6,352 nt of DNA from JAENVU01 sp031422675 (GTDB lineage Bacteria > Actinomycetota > Acidimicrobiia > IMCC26256 > JAENVU01). The first letter of the stretch is position 1; each line of letters opens with the position of its first letter. The translations under genes were made by a program, and so were the position numbers. Below the pieces are notes generated by a model that worked only from the letters and a program-made list of their open reading frames with translations, was not told the DNA's origin and searched no databases. The stretch is taken from assembly GCA_031422675.1 (NCBI GenBank), contig JANPMG010000069.1:1-6352 (forward strand), written 5' to 3'. Below, piece by piece: positions 6,112 to 6,352 of this stretch.

Positions 6112-6142
6112 ACCATAGAAGTTGAAGTCAGCTTTATGTCAA
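6112..6142 (-). promoter_or_regulatory. MerR-type promoter with degenerate SoxR-box-like operator
   Basis: On the minus strand TTGACA (6142-6137) matches the -35 consensus exactly and is followed 19 bp later by TATGGT (6117-6112). The overlong 19-bp spacer is the hallmark of promoters twisted open by MerR-family activators. The 18 bp starting at the last two bases of the -35 (6138-6121, CATAAAGCTGACTTCAAC) match the E. coli SoxR box, as I remember it, at 11 of 18 positions, with AAGCTGACTT against AAGTTAACTT in the core, and sit in the same register as in soxS. A looser dyad, TTGACATAAA-G-CTGACTTCAA, covers 6142-6122. Predicted transcription start is about 6106-6104. Confidence 0.65.
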
Positions 6143-6167
6143 GGCCCGGAGCGGAGGCACAATCGCC

Positions 6168-6352
6168 ATGGACGACGAACTGCTCCCCATCGGTGTCGTG
6201 GCCGAGCGCACCGGCATCGCCGCGTCGGCGCTGCGCTACTACGAACGCGAGGGACTGATCTGGTCCGTCCGCACCGACGGCGGCCAGCGACGGTACGAAC
6301 GCGACATCCTGCGCCGCCTGGCATTCATCCGGGTGGCCCAGACCGTCGGACT
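6168..6352 (+). CDS. SoxR-like MerR-family transcriptional regulator, N-terminal fragment
   Basis: Sixty-one codons are visible before the window ends, giving the winged helix-turn-helix DNA-binding domain: IGVVAERTGIAASALRYYE (8-26) is the HTH with the MerR-typical RYYE, followed by REGLI and the wing GGQRRYERDILRRLAFIRVAQ (38-58). The QRRY-RD-LR---I--AQ--G pattern is closer to SoxR (redox-sensing [2Fe-2S] activator) than to metal or drug MerR types. The cysteines that would prove an iron-sulfur cluster lie beyond the window, so SoxR identity is a likely subtype, not certain. ATG at 6168 has GGAGG at 6153-6157, 10 nt upstream. The gene is divergent from the 427-residue protein across 63 bp that hold the MerR-type promoter. 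Its own promoter is unclear; a weak TATGTC at 6135-6140 overlaps the operator and would allow autorepression. Confidence 0.9.
   Translation, partial: MDDELLPIGVVAERTGIAASALRYYEREGLIWSVRTDGGQRRYERDILRRLAFIRVAQTVG

Noticed and set aside
6105..6116. ATG at 6116 as the start of the 427-residue protein
   Set aside because: It sits inside the probable -10 element and has no ribosome-binding site; ATG 6104 matches the predicted transcription start.
4833..6125. 430-codon open frame on the plus strand antisense to the 427-residue gene
   Set aside because: It is Arg/Gly-rich without domain-like sequence. The minus-strand frame has patterned His motifs, more normal composition and a matching promoter.

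Overview
The window is a compact, GC-rich stretch of chromosome (roughly two thirds G+C by eye) with short intergenic gaps and GTG/ATG starts. A mycothiol-type thioredoxin-fold enzyme (Rv2466c-like) and the style of the other proteins point to an Actinomycetota bacterium, possibly a deep branch such as Acidimicrobiia. The phylum is a reasonable inference; anything finer is a guess. No mobile element, tRNA, rRNA or CRISPR array is visible.

Layout. (1) Positions 1-99, minus strand: the first 33 codons of a short-chain dehydrogenase, cut by the window edge. (2) 227-886, plus strand: a DsbA-fold enzyme of the mycothiol-dependent nitroreductase type with a CPWA rather than CPWC active site; it is divergent from the SDR across 127 nt. 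(3) 901-4602, minus strand: a three-gene run read right to left, alkyl-sulfatase-like metallo-beta-lactamase hydrolase (4602-2608), crotonase-fold protein (2611-1796, starting inside the previous stop codon as GTGA) and dienelactone-hydrolase-family protein (1749-901). It converges on gene 2 with only 14 nt between the stop codons. (4) 4603-4820: a 217-nt gap with two diverged 46-bp direct repeats spaced 83 bp apart. (5) 4821-6104, minus strand: an unrecognised 427-residue, histidine-rich protein. (6) 6105-6167: a divergent control region with a perfect TTGACA -35, a 19-bp spacer and a -10-like TATGGT, the geometry of MerR-family promoters. The spacer sequence resembles a degenerate SoxR box. 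(7) 6168 to the end, plus strand: the DNA-binding domain of a SoxR-like MerR regulator, cut by the window edge.

How they may work together. The sulfatase, crotonase and DLH genes look like one transcription unit for breaking down an organic substrate: sulfate ester cleavage, then acyl-CoA chemistry, then ester or lactone hydrolysis. The real substrate is not known. The crotonase has histidine at both positions where classical hydratases carry catalytic glutamate, so it probably does not do textbook hydration. The right end is a regulator/target pair: the SoxR-like protein very probably controls the divergent histidine-rich gene, whose mRNA appears to be leaderless. That pair is the most interesting candidate for an undescribed function here.
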